Source: Microbulbifer elongatus
GTDB taxonomy: Bacteria; Pseudomonadota; Gammaproteobacteria; Pseudomonadales; Cellvibrionaceae
DNA length: 64,000 nt
Assembly (NCBI RefSeq): GCF_021165935.1
Contig: NZ_CP088953.1
Coordinates: forward strand, 682,001-746,000
Direction of reading: 5' to 3'
The position numbers were made by a program, and so were the translations under genes. This document shows positions 36,433-45,497 of this stretch, in pieces. The notes under the pieces were generated by a model. The model was not told the DNA's origin and made no database searches. It saw nothing but the letters and a program-made list of their open reading frames with translations. The stretch's first letter is position 1; each line of letters opens with the position of its first letter.

Positions 36433-37401
36433 ATGAGCCTGAACATCATCTTTGCCGGCACCCCCGATTTTGCCGCCGTACACCTGCAAACCCTGCTCGA
36501 CAGTGAACACAATGTGATCGCCGTCTACAGCCAGCCCGACCGGCCTGCGGGGCGCGGCAAGAAGCTGCTGGCGAGCCCGGTGAAGCAGCTGGCTCTGGAA
36601 CACGAGATTCCCGTGTACCAGCCGCTGTCGCTGCGGGATGAAGAGGCACAGAAGACGCTGGCGGCGCTGAATGCGGACCTGATGGTGGTGGTGGCCTACG
36701 GGTTGATTCTGCCGCAGGTGGTACTGGATACGCCGCGCCTGGGGTGTGTGAATGTTCACGCCTCTCTGCTGCCGCGCTGGCGCGGGGCGGCGCCGATTCA
36801 GCGTGCGGTGGAAGCCGGCGATACGGAGAGTGGTGTGGCGATTATGCAGATGGAGGCGGGGCTGGATACGGGGCCGGTGCTGGTGAAGGCGCGCACGCGC
36901 ATTGCCGCCAATGAGACCGGTGGCAGCCTGCACGACAAGCTGGCCGCCCTCGGCGGGCCGGCGCTGCTGGAGGCGCTGACGCAACTCGAGAGTGGCACCG
37001 CGCAGCCGCAGGTGCAGGACGATGCGCTGGCCAATTACGCCGGCAAGATCTCCAAGGAGGAGGCGCGGCTGGACTGGTCGCGACCGGCGGCGGAGCTGGC
37101 GCGCCTGGTGCGCGCATTCAATCCCTTCCCGGTGTGCTGGACCGAGTACCTGGACGGCAAGGGCAAGCCGCAGCGGCTGCGGGTGTATGCCGCGAGACAC
37201 GAGCAGGGTTGTCACACCGATGTGCCGGGGACGATTCTGAGTGCGGACGAGGAAGGGATTCTGGTGGCCTGCGGGCGCGAGGCGTTGCGCCTGACCCAGC
37301 TACAATTGCCGGGCAAGAAGGTGCTGCCGGTCGAGGAAATTCTGAAGGGCTACCGCGAGCTGTTCACCGCAGGCACCGTACTGGGTACCGGTAATGAATG
37401 A
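36433..37401 (+). CDS. fmt: Methionyl-tRNA formyltransferase
   Basis: Formylates initiator Met-tRNA from 10-formyl-THF. The 322-aa protein begins with [20 protein letters not shown] and has the cofactor and catalytic motif [20 protein letters not shown] (about residues 104-123, with the Asn/His pair), LDTGPVL, and a C-terminal OB-like domain for tRNA ([13 protein letters not shown]). The stop overlaps the rsmB start by 8 bp (37394-37401), so the two are translationally coupled. Confidence 0.98.
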   Translation: MSLNIIFAGTPDFAAVHLQTLLDSEHNVIAVYSQPDRPAGRGKKLLASPVKQLALEHEIPVYQPLSLRDEEAQKTLAALNADLMVVVAYGLILPQVVLDTPRLGCVNVHASLLPRWRGAAPIQRAVEAGDTESGVAIMQMEAGLDTGPVLVKARTRIAANETGGSLHDKLAALGGPALLEALTQLESGTAQPQVQDDALANYAGKISKEEARLDWSRPAAELARLVRAFNPFPVCWTEYLDGKGKPQRLRVYAARHEQGCHTDVPGTILSADEEGILVACGREALRLTQLQLPGKKVLPVEEILKGYRELFTAGTVLGTGNE

Positions 37402-38719
37402 TCCGAGAGCGCTGGCGGCGCGGGTTATCGCGCGGCTGTATCAGGACCGCGGCTCATTGCAGCGACTGCTGCCGTGGGCGGAAAAGCAGATCGATGACCC
37501 GGATGGGAGCGGCAAGAACCGCGCTCTACTGCGCGAGCTGTGTTACGGCACCGCGCGTTTTGCGCCGCGATTGGAGCTGATCCTCGGCAAACTGTCGAAA
37601 AAACCCATCAAAGATGAAGAACTGGCGGCACTGATGCTGGTGGGTCTGTACCAGCTGGAATACACCCGCATCCCCGATCACGCCGCCATCGGCGCGACCG
37701 TCGAGGCCGCCCGCGCCCTCAAGCTCGGCCATGCCACCGGCGTCGTCAATGGCGTTTTGCGCAATGCCCTGCGCAATCAGGAAGCGCTTACGCGCAAACT
37801 CTCCGGTAACCCCCAGTTCAGCTCCGCCCACCCCGAGTGGCTGCAGCAGGCCATCAAGGCCGCCTGGGGCACTGAGGCGCGCACCATCTTCACCGCCAAC
37901 AATACAAACCCGCCCATGACCCTGCGGGTGAACCTGTCAAAAAACAGCCGCGACGAATATCTTGGCCAATTGGAAGCCGCGGGAATTCCCGCCCAGGCCT
38001 GTGAGTGGTCACAAGCCGGACTGGTACTGGAAAGCCCCGTCGCCGTCAGCCGCCTGCCGGGCTTTGAGGATGGCCTGGTCAGCGTCCAGGATCAGTCCGC
38101 ACAACTGGCCGGACCCCTGCTCGACCCGCAACCGGGCGAGAAGATCCTCGACGCCTGCGCCGCCCCCGGCGGCAAAACCTGCCACCTGCTCGAGCTGCAG
38201 CCCGATCTCGACCTCAGCGCACTGGACATCGAAGAAGACCGCCTCGACCGCGTCATCGAAAACCTCGAGCGCCTCGGCGTGGGCGCCCAGATCATCTGCG
38301 CCGACGCCGCAGAACCCGAACACTGGTGGGACGGCGAACAGTTCGACCGCATCCTCCTCGACGCCCCCTGCTCTGCCACCGGCGTCATCCGCCGCAACCC
38401 GGACATCAAACTCCTGCGCCGCGCCGAAGGCATCCCCGAACTGGCCGCCCTACAGGGGAAAATCCTGCGTGCAATGTGGCGCCTGTTGAAACCCGGCGGC
38501 ACCCTCCTCTACGCCACCTGTTCCATACTCCCCGAGGAAAATAGCGCGCAAGTGGCGCGCTTCGTTGCGGAGACACCGGATGCGAGGGACAATACGCCGC
38601 AATTGCTGAATGAACAGCCTTGGGGGTTGCCGCAGGATGCGGGTATGCAGTTGCTGCCGGGCATCCATGCGGGTGATGGGTTTTATTACGCGAAGCTCGA
38701 AAAAGCCAAAAACAATTAA
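37394..38719 (+). CDS. rsmB: 16S rRNA m5C967 methyltransferase
   Basis: Methylates C967 of 16S rRNA. The 441-aa protein has an N-terminal NusB-like RNA-binding domain (about residues 1-140; [20 protein letters not shown]) and a SAM-dependent Fmu/NOL1 domain with [16 protein letters not shown] (motif I), [16 protein letters not shown] (catalytic Cys, motif IV) and [15 protein letters not shown] (second Cys, motif VI). Length equals that of E. coli RsmB (429) within normal variation. Confidence 0.97.
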   Translation: MNDPRALAARVIARLYQDRGSLQRLLPWAEKQIDDPDGSGKNRALLRELCYGTARFAPRLELILGKLSKKPIKDEELAALMLVGLYQLEYTRIPDHAAIGATVEAARALKLGHATGVVNGVLRNALRNQEALTRKLSGNPQFSSAHPEWLQQAIKAAWGTEARTIFTANNTNPPMTLRVNLSKNSRDEYLGQLEAAGIPAQACEWSQAGLVLESPVAVSRLPGFEDGLVSVQDQSAQLAGPLLDPQPGEKILDACAAPGGKTCHLLELQPDLDLSALDIEEDRLDRVIENLERLGVGAQIICADAAEPEHWWDGEQFDRILLDAPCSATGVIRRNPDIKLLRRAEGIPELAALQGKILRAMWRLLKPGGTLLYATCSILPEENSAQVARFVAETPDARDNTPQLLNEQPWGLPQDAGMQLLPGIHAGDGFYYAKLEKAKNN

Positions 38720-38783
38720 TACGGTTATTGAGACTTTTACGATTCGCTTACGAAGTACAAGAGTAAGAATCGAAGTCGGGGTG

Positions 38784-38876
38784 CCGGGTGAGCGTTTTCA
38801 GGAGCGTCGCAAACAGGATGTTTGCGCCGCAGCGCCCAGGGATGGGTTAACAGCGGTCCTGAAAACGCTCACCCGG
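38784..38876. repeat. Intergenic palindromic element with two GGGA-loop hairpins (copy 3)
   Basis: Perfect 20-bp outer arms (38784-38803 and 38857-38876), extended with mismatches to about 38776-38885. Inner hairpins: CGCAAACA-GGA-TGTTTGCG (38808-38826) and CCCA-GGGA-TGGG (38835-38846), separated by CCGCAGCG and followed by TTAACAGCGG. It lies between rsmB and trkA. Confidence 0.85.
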
Positions 38877-38947
38877 TGCCTCGACGCCACCGCGCCAGCT
38901 AAAGAAGTACTCTTCGGGCTCAAGGCGCAAAGGCCAAAAAACCAACT

Positions 38948-40333
38948 ATGAAAATCATCATTCTCGGCGCCGGTCAGGTCGGTGGATCGCTGGCAGAAAG
39001 CCTCGCCTCGGAACGCAACGATATTGTTCTGGTAGACAGCGACGAGAAAACCCTGCGCGAGCTGCGGGACAAGATCGATATTGGCGTCGTCCAGGGCCAC
39101 GCCTCCCACCCGGATATCCTGCAGGAAGCCGGCATCGAAGACGCCGACATACTGGTAGCCGTCACCAACAACGACGAAACCAACATGGCCGCCTGCCAGA
39201 TTGCCCACTCCCTGTTCCGGGTCACCACCAAAATCGCCCGCGTGCGCGCCTCAGCCTACCTGCAGTATCCCGAACTGTTCGCCACCGAATCCATTCCCAT
39301 CGACGTATTGATCAGCCCCGAGCAGATTGTCTCTGAATACATCTCCCGACTGATCGAACACCCCGGCGCCCTGCAGGTGCTCGACTTCGCCGACGGCCGC
39401 GTCCAGCTCGTCGCCGTGCGCGCCGTACAGGGCGGCCCCCTGGTAGGCCACCAACTGCGTTACCTGCGCGAACACATGCCCAAAGTCGACACCCGTGTCG
39501 CCGCCATCTACCGACGCAACAGCCCCATCATCCCCCAGGGCTCCACGGTCATCGAAGCCGGCGACGAAGTGTTCTTTATCGCCGCCAAACAGGACATCCG
39601 CGCCGTGATGAGCGAACTGCGCCGCCTCGAACAGGGCTACAAGCGCATCACCATTGCCGGCGGCGGCAACATCGGCCTGCGCCTCGCCAGCAAACTGGAA
39701 AACCGCTACTCGGTGAAAGTAATCGAGCAGGATCATGACCGCTGTATCTTCCTGTCGGAAGAGCTCAGCAACAGCATCGTGCTGCACGGCAGCGCCTCCG
39801 ATCAGGACCTGCTGCTGGAAGAGAACATCGAAGACACCGACGTATTCCTCGCACTCACCAACGACGATGAAGCCAACATCATGTCGTCACTGCTGGCCAA
39901 GCGACTCGGCACCCGCAAAGTCATGGCCCTGATCAACAACCGCGCCTATGTGGACCTGGTACAGGGCGGTGAAATTGATATCGCCATTTCCCCGCAGCAG
40001 AACACCATCGGCAGCCTGCTTACCCACGTGCGCCGTGGTGATATGGTCAATGTGCACCAGTTGCGGCGCGGCGCCGCGGAAGCGATCGAAGTCATCGCCC
40101 ACGGCGACAACCGCACCTCGAAAGTCGTCGGTCGGAAAATTGAGGATATCGACCTGCCCGAAGGGGCCAGTATCGGCGCCATCGTGCGCGAGCGGGATGG
40201 CGAGAGCCAGGTTCTGATCGCCCACGACAACATTGTTGTAGAGTCCGACGACCACGTCATCGTGTTTCTCGTTGACCGCCGCCACACCCGCCACGTGGAG
40301 CAATTGTTCCAGGTCGGCTTCAGCTTTTTCTGA
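38948..40333 (+). CDS. trkA: Trk system potassium uptake regulatory protein TrkA
   Basis: Cytoplasmic NAD(H)/nucleotide-binding gate of the Trk K+ channel. The 461-aa protein is two tandem RCK units: [18 protein letters not shown] with acidic VDSD (residues 2-30), then a TrkA-C region, and again [17 protein letters not shown] with IEQDHDRC (about 233-265), then a second TrkA-C. Length matches E. coli TrkA (458). Its channel partner trkH follows after 17 bp. Confidence 0.98.
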   Translation: MKIIILGAGQVGGSLAESLASERNDIVLVDSDEKTLRELRDKIDIGVVQGHASHPDILQEAGIEDADILVAVTNNDETNMAACQIAHSLFRVTTKIARVRASAYLQYPELFATESIPIDVLISPEQIVSEYISRLIEHPGALQVLDFADGRVQLVAVRAVQGGPLVGHQLRYLREHMPKVDTRVAAIYRRNSPIIPQGSTVIEAGDEVFFIAAKQDIRAVMSELRRLEQGYKRITIAGGGNIGLRLASKLENRYSVKVIEQDHDRCIFLSEELSNSIVLHGSASDQDLLLEENIEDTDVFLALTNDDEANIMSSLLAKRLGTRKVMALINNRAYVDLVQGGEIDIAISPQQNTIGSLLTHVRRGDMVNVHQLRRGAAEAIEVIAHGDNRTSKVVGRKIEDIDLPEGASIGAIVRERDGESQVLIAHDNIVVESDDHVIVFLVDRRHTRHVEQLFQVGFSFF

Positions 40334-40350
40334 CGGCGGGATTCCACTAC

Positions 40351-41802
40351 ATGCGATTAGCGGTCATAGCGCGGGTCTTCGGTATTCTGCTGACGGTATT
40401 CAGCCTCACACTGCTGCCGCCCATTGGCGTCTCCCTGTGGTACGAAGACGGCACCCACAACGCCTTCTCCATCGCTTTTGCCATTACCCTGCTCACCGGC
40501 CTGTTTATGTGGCTGCCGGTGCACGACCTCAAGCAGGACCTGCGCACCCGCGACGGCTTTGTGGTGACCTCCCTGTTCTGGCTGATTCTTGGCAGCTTCG
40601 GTGCTCTGCCGCTGATTATCAGCCCGGAGCCCAATCTGAATATCGTCGACTCCATTTTTGAATCCATTTCCGGCTTAACCACCACCGGCGCCACCACCAT
40701 TGTCGGACTCGATACCCTGCCCCCGGCCATCCTCTATTACCGGCAGCAATTGCAGTGGTTTGGCGGTATCGGGGTAATCGTTATTGCCCTGGCGATTCTC
40801 CCCATGCTCGGGATTGGTGGTATGCAGCTATACAAGGCGGAAATGCCGGGGCCGGTAAAAGACACCAAACTCACACCACGTATCGCGGAAACCGCTCGCG
40901 CCCTGTTTGTGATTTATATTGCACTGACCGTGCTGTGCGGTATCGGATACTGGTGGGCCGGGATGACCGTGTTTGATGCCGTCGGCCATGCATTTTCCAC
41001 CGTCGCCAACGGGGGCTTTTCTACCCACGATGCGAGCATGGGGTTCTATGCCCACAACAACGCCATCATGGCGATCGCCATTATTTTCATGCTGACCGCC
41101 GCGATTAACTTTGGCCTGCACTTTTACGCTCTCGGTAATCGCACGGTGAAGCACTACTGGAAAGATTCAGAGTTCCGCTTCTATATCATCGTAACCATTG
41201 CCGCCAGTGTGGTGATCATCGGGTATCTGTATACCTCGGGCACCTATGATATGCGCGGCAGCTTTCTGCACGGAGTATTCCAGGTGGTCTCTATCGGTAC
41301 TACCGCAGGCTTCGGATCGGAAACCTTCGCGGTCTGGCCCGCGTTTCTGCCTTACGTACTACTGCTGCTGGGTATTATGGGTGCCTGCGCCGGTTCCACC
41401 TCCGGGGGCATTAAAGCGGTGCGGGTGATGCTGATCGTCAAATCCGGTATGCGGGAGCTCAATCGACTGGTGCATCCCAATGCGGTCGTACCGATCAAGG
41501 TCAACCGGAAAATCGTACCGCCTCGGGTCACCGATGCCGTGTGGGGGTTTTTTGCGATTTATATTCTGTCGTTTTTTATCCTGACCATCGTGGTAATGGC
41601 GACCGGTGAAAACTTTGTCACTTCATTTTCCACCGTTGCTTCCTGCCTCAGTAATATCGGACCGGCACTGGGGGACGCGGCCTCTCACTACGGAGAGGTC
41701 AACGGTGTCGCCAAGTGTTTTCTGATTCTCGCCATGCTGATGGGTCGCCTGGAAATTTTCACCTTACTGGTGTTATTGACCCCGGCATTCTGGAGACACT
41801 AG
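40351..41802 (+). CDS. trkH: Trk potassium channel subunit TrkH
   Basis: Membrane K+ transporter of 483 aa with four pore-loop units. Filter-like segments are visible: SISGLTTTGATTIVGLD (about residues 108-124), FSTVANGGFSTHDASMG (about 216-232), SIGTTAGFGSETFAVWP (about 313-329) and TVASCLSNIGPALGD (about 430-444), each with the conserved glycine in the filter. The C-terminus GRLEIFTLLVLLTPAFW is typical. Co-transcribed with trkA. Confidence 0.97.
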   Translation: MRLAVIARVFGILLTVFSLTLLPPIGVSLWYEDGTHNAFSIAFAITLLTGLFMWLPVHDLKQDLRTRDGFVVTSLFWLILGSFGALPLIISPEPNLNIVDSIFESISGLTTTGATTIVGLDTLPPAILYYRQQLQWFGGIGVIVIALAILPMLGIGGMQLYKAEMPGPVKDTKLTPRIAETARALFVIYIALTVLCGIGYWWAGMTVFDAVGHAFSTVANGGFSTHDASMGFYAHNNAIMAIAIIFMLTAAINFGLHFYALGNRTVKHYWKDSEFRFYIIVTIAASVVIIGYLYTSGTYDMRGSFLHGVFQVVSIGTTAGFGSETFAVWPAFLPYVLLLLGIMGACAGSTSGGIKAVRVMLIVKSGMRELNRLVHPNAVVPIKVNRKIVPPRVTDAVWGFFAIYILSFFILTIVVMATGENFVTSFSTVASCLSNIGPALGDAASHYGEVNGVAKCFLILAMLMGRLEIFTLLVLLTPAFWRH

Positions 41803-41886
41803 CGGTGATAGGGAACCGGCAGGCAGCTTTTCGCAGGGACGACTTGCCGCAGCCTTTTTCTGCGAACTGTTGGTGTACCTCACCGT

Positions 41887-42522
41887 TTACTCGAAGGTGT
41901 CCGCGCGGCCGCGAATGATATCCCAGTAACGCGGCACAAACTTGATCAGCACCCAGATCTCCAGAATACAGCCGATTACCGTCAGCGCTTCCATGGTGCT
42001 ATCAAAAATATTTTCCGCCGCGGACGACTCATCAAACCGCTCTATCGCAATCTGATCAGCAAAGCCCATTCCCAGCACCAGAAATGCAATCAGCATGGCA
42101 CTGCGCGACAACCAACCTGGTTTCGCATTGAAGCTTTTTTTCAGCCACCCCAGCAGTACAGGAAATGCGCTCAGTTGAATGGCAAAGCGCGCAATGACGA
42201 GCACGGTGTAAGTACTGCTGATCGCGCCGAAATGCCACAACAGCGGTATCAGGCAGAGAATATACAAACGGTCCACTACCGGGTCGAGATAAGCACCAAA
42301 GGGGGTCTGCCAATGAAATCGATTCGCCAGCCAGCCGTCGAGAAAATCGGTCAGTGCACCGGCGAGAAATACGACAAGCGCGGCGAAGTGTTGATCGGTC
42401 AGCGACAACCACACGATAACCGGAATACACGCCACACGCAGCAGTGACAACCCGTTCGGCAGATGACGCCAGAGGGATTGCGACGGCGCTTGTGAAGTGA
42501 CTATCTGTTTGGTTTTTTTCAT
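41887..42522 (-). CDS. CDP-alcohol phosphatidyltransferase family protein
   Basis: Integral-membrane phospholipid-headgroup transferase of 211 aa with about six helices. The family motif D-x2-DG-x2-AR-x8-G-x3-D-x3-D appears as DFLDGWLANRFHWQTPFG followed by AYLDPVVD: all Asp and Gly residues are kept, but the Arg after Ala is Asn, with an Arg one place later. Similarity is to PgsA/Cls-C-type enzymes using CDP-diacylglycerol; the second substrate cannot be assigned. It converges with trkH and stands alone. Confidence 0.85.
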   Translation of the reverse strand: MKKTKQIVTSQAPSQSLWRHLPNGLSLLRVACIPVIVWLSLTDQHFAALVVFLAGALTDFLDGWLANRFHWQTPFGAYLDPVVDRLYILCLIPLLWHFGAISSTYTVLVIARFAIQLSAFPVLLGWLKKSFNAKPGWLSRSAMLIAFLVLGMGFADQIAIERFDESSAAENIFDSTMEALTVIGCILEIWVLIKFVPRYWDIIRGRADTFE

Positions 42523-42635
42523 AGTGGCTCGCCAATGCGTCCAGGGCGGAGAAGCAGACGCACTTTAGAGCTTAATCGAAAATCCGCGGGTGTGCGGAGC
42601 GGTAGATCCGCCCGCCAGTGTGCATAGCGTGGCCG

Positions 42636-43214
42636 TCACTCACCCACCTCATTTTCCTGCCCTTGATGGATGGCCGCTATCTCATCGAATTTCTCTAACA
42701 GCAAGTCTCTGACGTCGGCGGACCAGTCGGTAATGGCCTTTTCGAAACCCACACGACTGTTGCGATACATGGAGCGCGCAGCCTCTTCAAAGCCCGGTGC
42801 ATCAGCGAACAGATTCAACAGGTTATACAACTGATTCTGTTTCATGCTGATGCGCTCTTCCGCAGTGGCATTCTTCATCGCCGCATCCACAAGGCGGCGC
42901 AGTGTCACCGATGCCCCACCGCGCTGTGTCGCCAACCATTCCCAGTGGCGGGGCAGCAGGGTTACCTCTTTTGAGGTCACCCCGAGCTTGGGCCGACCAC
43001 GCCTGGCCGGCGCCGGGCTGCCCAGTTGTTGCACCCGCGCCACTATCGTATCCGGATCACCGTGCCAATCGATCTCCAAGCGCTTGCAGGAGTCGATCTC
43101 CAGCACAATTGGGTCCACGCCATCCGCTCGCGCTTTGGCTTCACGCACCACCGATGCCAGTGAGCCCCGCGCAACCAATGACTGCGCCAGAATCGCCACG
43201 TACTCGTTTGTCAT
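42636..43214 (-). CDS. DUF2239 family protein
   Basis: A 192-aa soluble protein with the DUF2239 layout: an N-terminal beta-rich part (ILAQSLVARGSLASVVREAK, then VLEIDSCKRLEIDWHG), a central RRGRPKLGV segment with EVTLLPRHWEWLATQRGGAS, then a helical C-terminus. The RRGRPKLGV stretch is AT-hook-like and the region after it resembles a helix-turn-helix substitute, so DNA binding is plausible but unproven. Start choices are the ATG at 43214 or a GTG at 43223. The upstream region carries repeated palindromes (43231-43287) that could be its own operators. Confidence 0.85.
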   Translation of the reverse strand: MTNEYVAILAQSLVARGSLASVVREAKARADGVDPIVLEIDSCKRLEIDWHGDPDTIVARVQQLGSPAPARRGRPKLGVTSKEVTLLPRHWEWLATQRGGASVTLRRLVDAAMKNATAEERISMKQNQLYNLLNLFADAPGFEEAARSMYRNSRVGFEKAITDWSADVRDLLLEKFDEIAAIHQGQENEVGE

Positions 43215-43230
43215 GATATTCACTTTACTA

Positions 43231-43287
43231 TTACCCGGATAAAATATTATTACCGGGATTTAAAACAGAATCAATTTACCCGGGTAA
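43231..43287. promoter_or_regulatory. Repeated TTACCCGG(G/A)TAA operator-like sites upstream of DUF2239
   Basis: TTACCCGGATAA at 43231-43242 and the perfect palindrome TTACCCGGGTAA at 43276-43287 flank a degenerate TTACCGGGATTTAA at 43250-43263. A further ACCCGGGT core with AT-rich flanks occurs at 43408-43415. Spacing between the first and last 12-mers is 45 bp. The sites lie directly ahead of the DUF2239 start, so autoregulation or control of both flanking genes is likely but inferred. Confidence 0.6.
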
Positions 43288-43462
43288 TAAAAGGCACTGC
43301 CTCCCACGCCACCGGAAACGATCAAACCGGCAGGAAATGGAAGGAGGGCTATGGATGGTGGGGGGACTGGGCCCGGCGTGGAAATAAGGGGCCGCTATTT
43401 GATTTACACCCGGGTTAAATTTCTGGCGGGAACCCTGGTCAAAAAGTGCGCACAGGCCGCGC

Positions 43463-44350
43463 TCACTTCTTCTTATACAATCCGGTTCGGCCCTCTGGCC
43501 CGCGCCGGAAGCGTTTGTACTCCCACTGATACTGCTCCGGCGCTTCCGCAATACATGCTTCCACGCCGCGGTTGAGCGCCGCGAGGGAGACTTTGGTCTC
43601 TTCGCTGTAGATTGCTTTTTCTACGGGTAAAAATACCAGCTCAAAACCGTGCTCCAGGCGCTTGGCAAAGCCAAACACCACCTTGCAGCCGGTACGCTGA
43701 ATCAGGTTATACGCCAGGGTCATGGTCAAAGTGGGATGGCCGAAAAAGGGGGCGAATTCGCCGCCGGAGAGGTCCGGTTCCTGGTCGGGAAGAACCCCCA
43801 CTATCCCCCCTGCTTTCAATGCCTTTAACAGGGCGCGCACACCACGCACATTGGTAGGCACCAGATTGGCACCGGTTTTTTCGCGGCCAGCGCGAATCAG
43901 CGGATCCAACGCCTCGATTTTCGGCGGTGCATAAAGGCTGGTGGTGGGCCCTACAGTGGCGAGGAACTGACCAAAAATTTCCCAGTTGCCAATATGCGGG
44001 GCCAGCACCAGCACGCCGCGGCCTTCATCCACCCCCTCAGTCAGCAACTGCTGGTTGCGCACCCGCTCGATATTGTCTTCGGCCTGGCTCCAGGGCTTGC
44101 GCCACAGGCTCGCAACCTCGAACCCGGTCTGTGCTGTGCCGATCACACTCTGGCGGGCGAGTTTGTCGCGGGTCGCGGCTGGCATCTCCGGGTAGCAGTG
44201 TTCGAGGTTGATACGGCTGATACGGAGACTGTCGCTACCGATGGTTGCGGCGCAATAACCCACCACGCTGCCGAGACGGCGCGACCAGCGCAGGGGTAGC
44301 AAACCGATCAACTTCAATGCGCCTGCGGCCAATTGCCCTTTGATATCCAA
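43463..44350 (-). CDS. LpxL/HtrB-type lysophospholipid acyltransferase
   Basis: A 295-aa lauroyl/myristoyl-type acyltransferase that adds secondary acyl chains to lipid A at the inner membrane. It has an N-terminal hydrophobic anchor, the H-x4-D/E catalytic motif as APHIGNWEIFG (about residues 118-128), GVLPDQEPDLSGGEFAPFFG and the C-terminal YQWEYKRFRRGPEG, all typical. P. aeruginosa has a homologue at the same place (PA0011). Which acyl chain or position is used cannot be told. Confidence 0.92.
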   Translation of the reverse strand: MDIKGQLAAGALKLIGLLPLRWSRRLGSVVGYCAATIGSDSLRISRINLEHCYPEMPAATRDKLARQSVIGTAQTGFEVASLWRKPWSQAEDNIERVRNQQLLTEGVDEGRGVLVLAPHIGNWEIFGQFLATVGPTTSLYAPPKIEALDPLIRAGREKTGANLVPTNVRGVRALLKALKAGGIVGVLPDQEPDLSGGEFAPFFGHPTLTMTLAYNLIQRTGCKVVFGFAKRLEHGFELVFLPVEKAIYSEETKVSLAALNRGVEACIAEAPEQYQWEYKRFRRGPEGRTGLYKKK

Positions 44351-44444
44351 CGATTACATCCTTCTCACTGCGGCGGCAGTCCGCCCTGCTTCATCTTTTT
44401 ATAGGGTATAGCCCCATTGTGGCCATCAATTACCCTGTGCGCTG

Positions 44445-44473
44445 TTTAGTGCACCACCACCTGCCGCTATAAT
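44445..44473 (+). promoter_or_regulatory. Likely promoter of glyQS
   Basis: A consensus -10 TATAAT at 44468-44473, 17 bp after a weak -35 TTTAGT (44445-44450), 40 bp before the glyQ start. The CGGAG ribosome site lies at 44506-44510. Confidence 0.5.
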
Positions 44474-44513
44474 TGCGCCCCTTGTCTATTCCACCCAGCT
44501 GAAACCGGAGATT

Positions 44514-45497
44514 GTGGTGTCCGAGCAACAAACCAGCCGTTCTGCCCCGGCGCAGGACCTGAGCACCTTTCAGGGACTGATTTTTACCCTGCAGGAATAC
44601 TGGGCGCGCCAAGGGTGCGTCATTCTACAGCCTCTGGATATGGAAGTGGGCGCTGGCACCTTCCACCCCGCCACCTTCCTCCGCGCCATCGGTCCGGAAA
44701 CCTGGAATGCGGCCTATGTGCAGCCCTGCCGCCGCCCCACCGACGGTCGCTACGGGGAGAACCCCAACCGCCTGCAGCACTACTACCAGTATCAGGTGGT
44801 AATGAAGCCCTCCCCGGCGAATATCCAGGACCTGTATCTGGACAGCCTGCGCGCCCTGGGGATCGACCCGGCGGTGCACGATATCCGCTTTGTGGAAGAC
44901 AACTGGGAATCCCCCACCCTGGGCGCCTGGGGACTCGGCTGGGAAGTGTGGCTGAACGGCATGGAAGTGACCCAGTTCACCTACTTCCAGCAGGTGGGCG
45001 GTCTGGAGTGCTACCCGGTAACCGGCGAGATCACCTACGGTATCGAACGTATCGCCATGTACCTGCAGGGCGTGGAGTCCATTTATGACCTGGTGTGGAC
45101 CCGCAACGCCGACGGTACTCCGGTAACCTACGGCGATGTGTTCCACCAGAACGAAGTGGAAATGTCCCGCTATAACTTCGAGCACGCGGACGTGGAATTC
45201 CTGTTCAGTACCTTCGATCACTGCGAACGCGAAAGCCAGCGCCTGATCGAGCTGGGCCTGCCGCTGCCCGCTTACGAGCAGGTGATGAAAGCGTCCCACG
45301 CGTTCAACCTGCTGGATGCCCGCCACGCGATTTCCGTGACCGAGCGCCAGCGCTTTATTCTGCGTGTGCGCACCCTGGCGCGTGCGGTAGCCCAGGCCTA
45401 TTTCGATGCCCGTCACGCCCTCGGTTTCCCACTGGCCACCGAGCAGGCCCGCAACGATGTACTGGCACAACTTGAAGCGCAGAAGGAGAAGAAGTAA
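44514..45497 (+). CDS. glyQ: Glycine-tRNA ligase alpha subunit
   Basis: Catalytic aminoacylation subunit of the heterotetrameric (alpha2-beta2) glycyl-tRNA synthetase. The 327-aa protein contains [42 protein letters not shown] and [21 protein letters not shown], the near-invariant N-terminal part of the subunit. The start is a GTG at 44514 or 44517, after a CGGAG site. The stop overlaps the glyS start as TAATG. Confidence 0.98.
   Translation: MVSEQQTSRSAPAQDLSTFQGLIFTLQEYWARQGCVILQPLDMEVGAGTFHPATFLRAIGPETWNAAYVQPCRRPTDGRYGENPNRLQHYYQYQVVMKPSPANIQDLYLDSLRALGIDPAVHDIRFVEDNWESPTLGAWGLGWEVWLNGMEVTQFTYFQQVGGLECYPVTGEITYGIERIAMYLQGVESIYDLVWTRNADGTPVTYGDVFHQNEVEMSRYNFEHADVEFLFSTFDHCERESQRLIELGLPLPAYEQVMKASHAFNLLDARHAISVTERQRFILRVRTLARAVAQAYFDARHALGFPLATEQARNDVLAQLEAQKEKK

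Noticed and set aside
35743..37215. A 490-codon minus-strand frame opposite def and fmt
   Set aside because: His/Arg/Gln-rich shadow across two conserved essential genes and the palindromic element.
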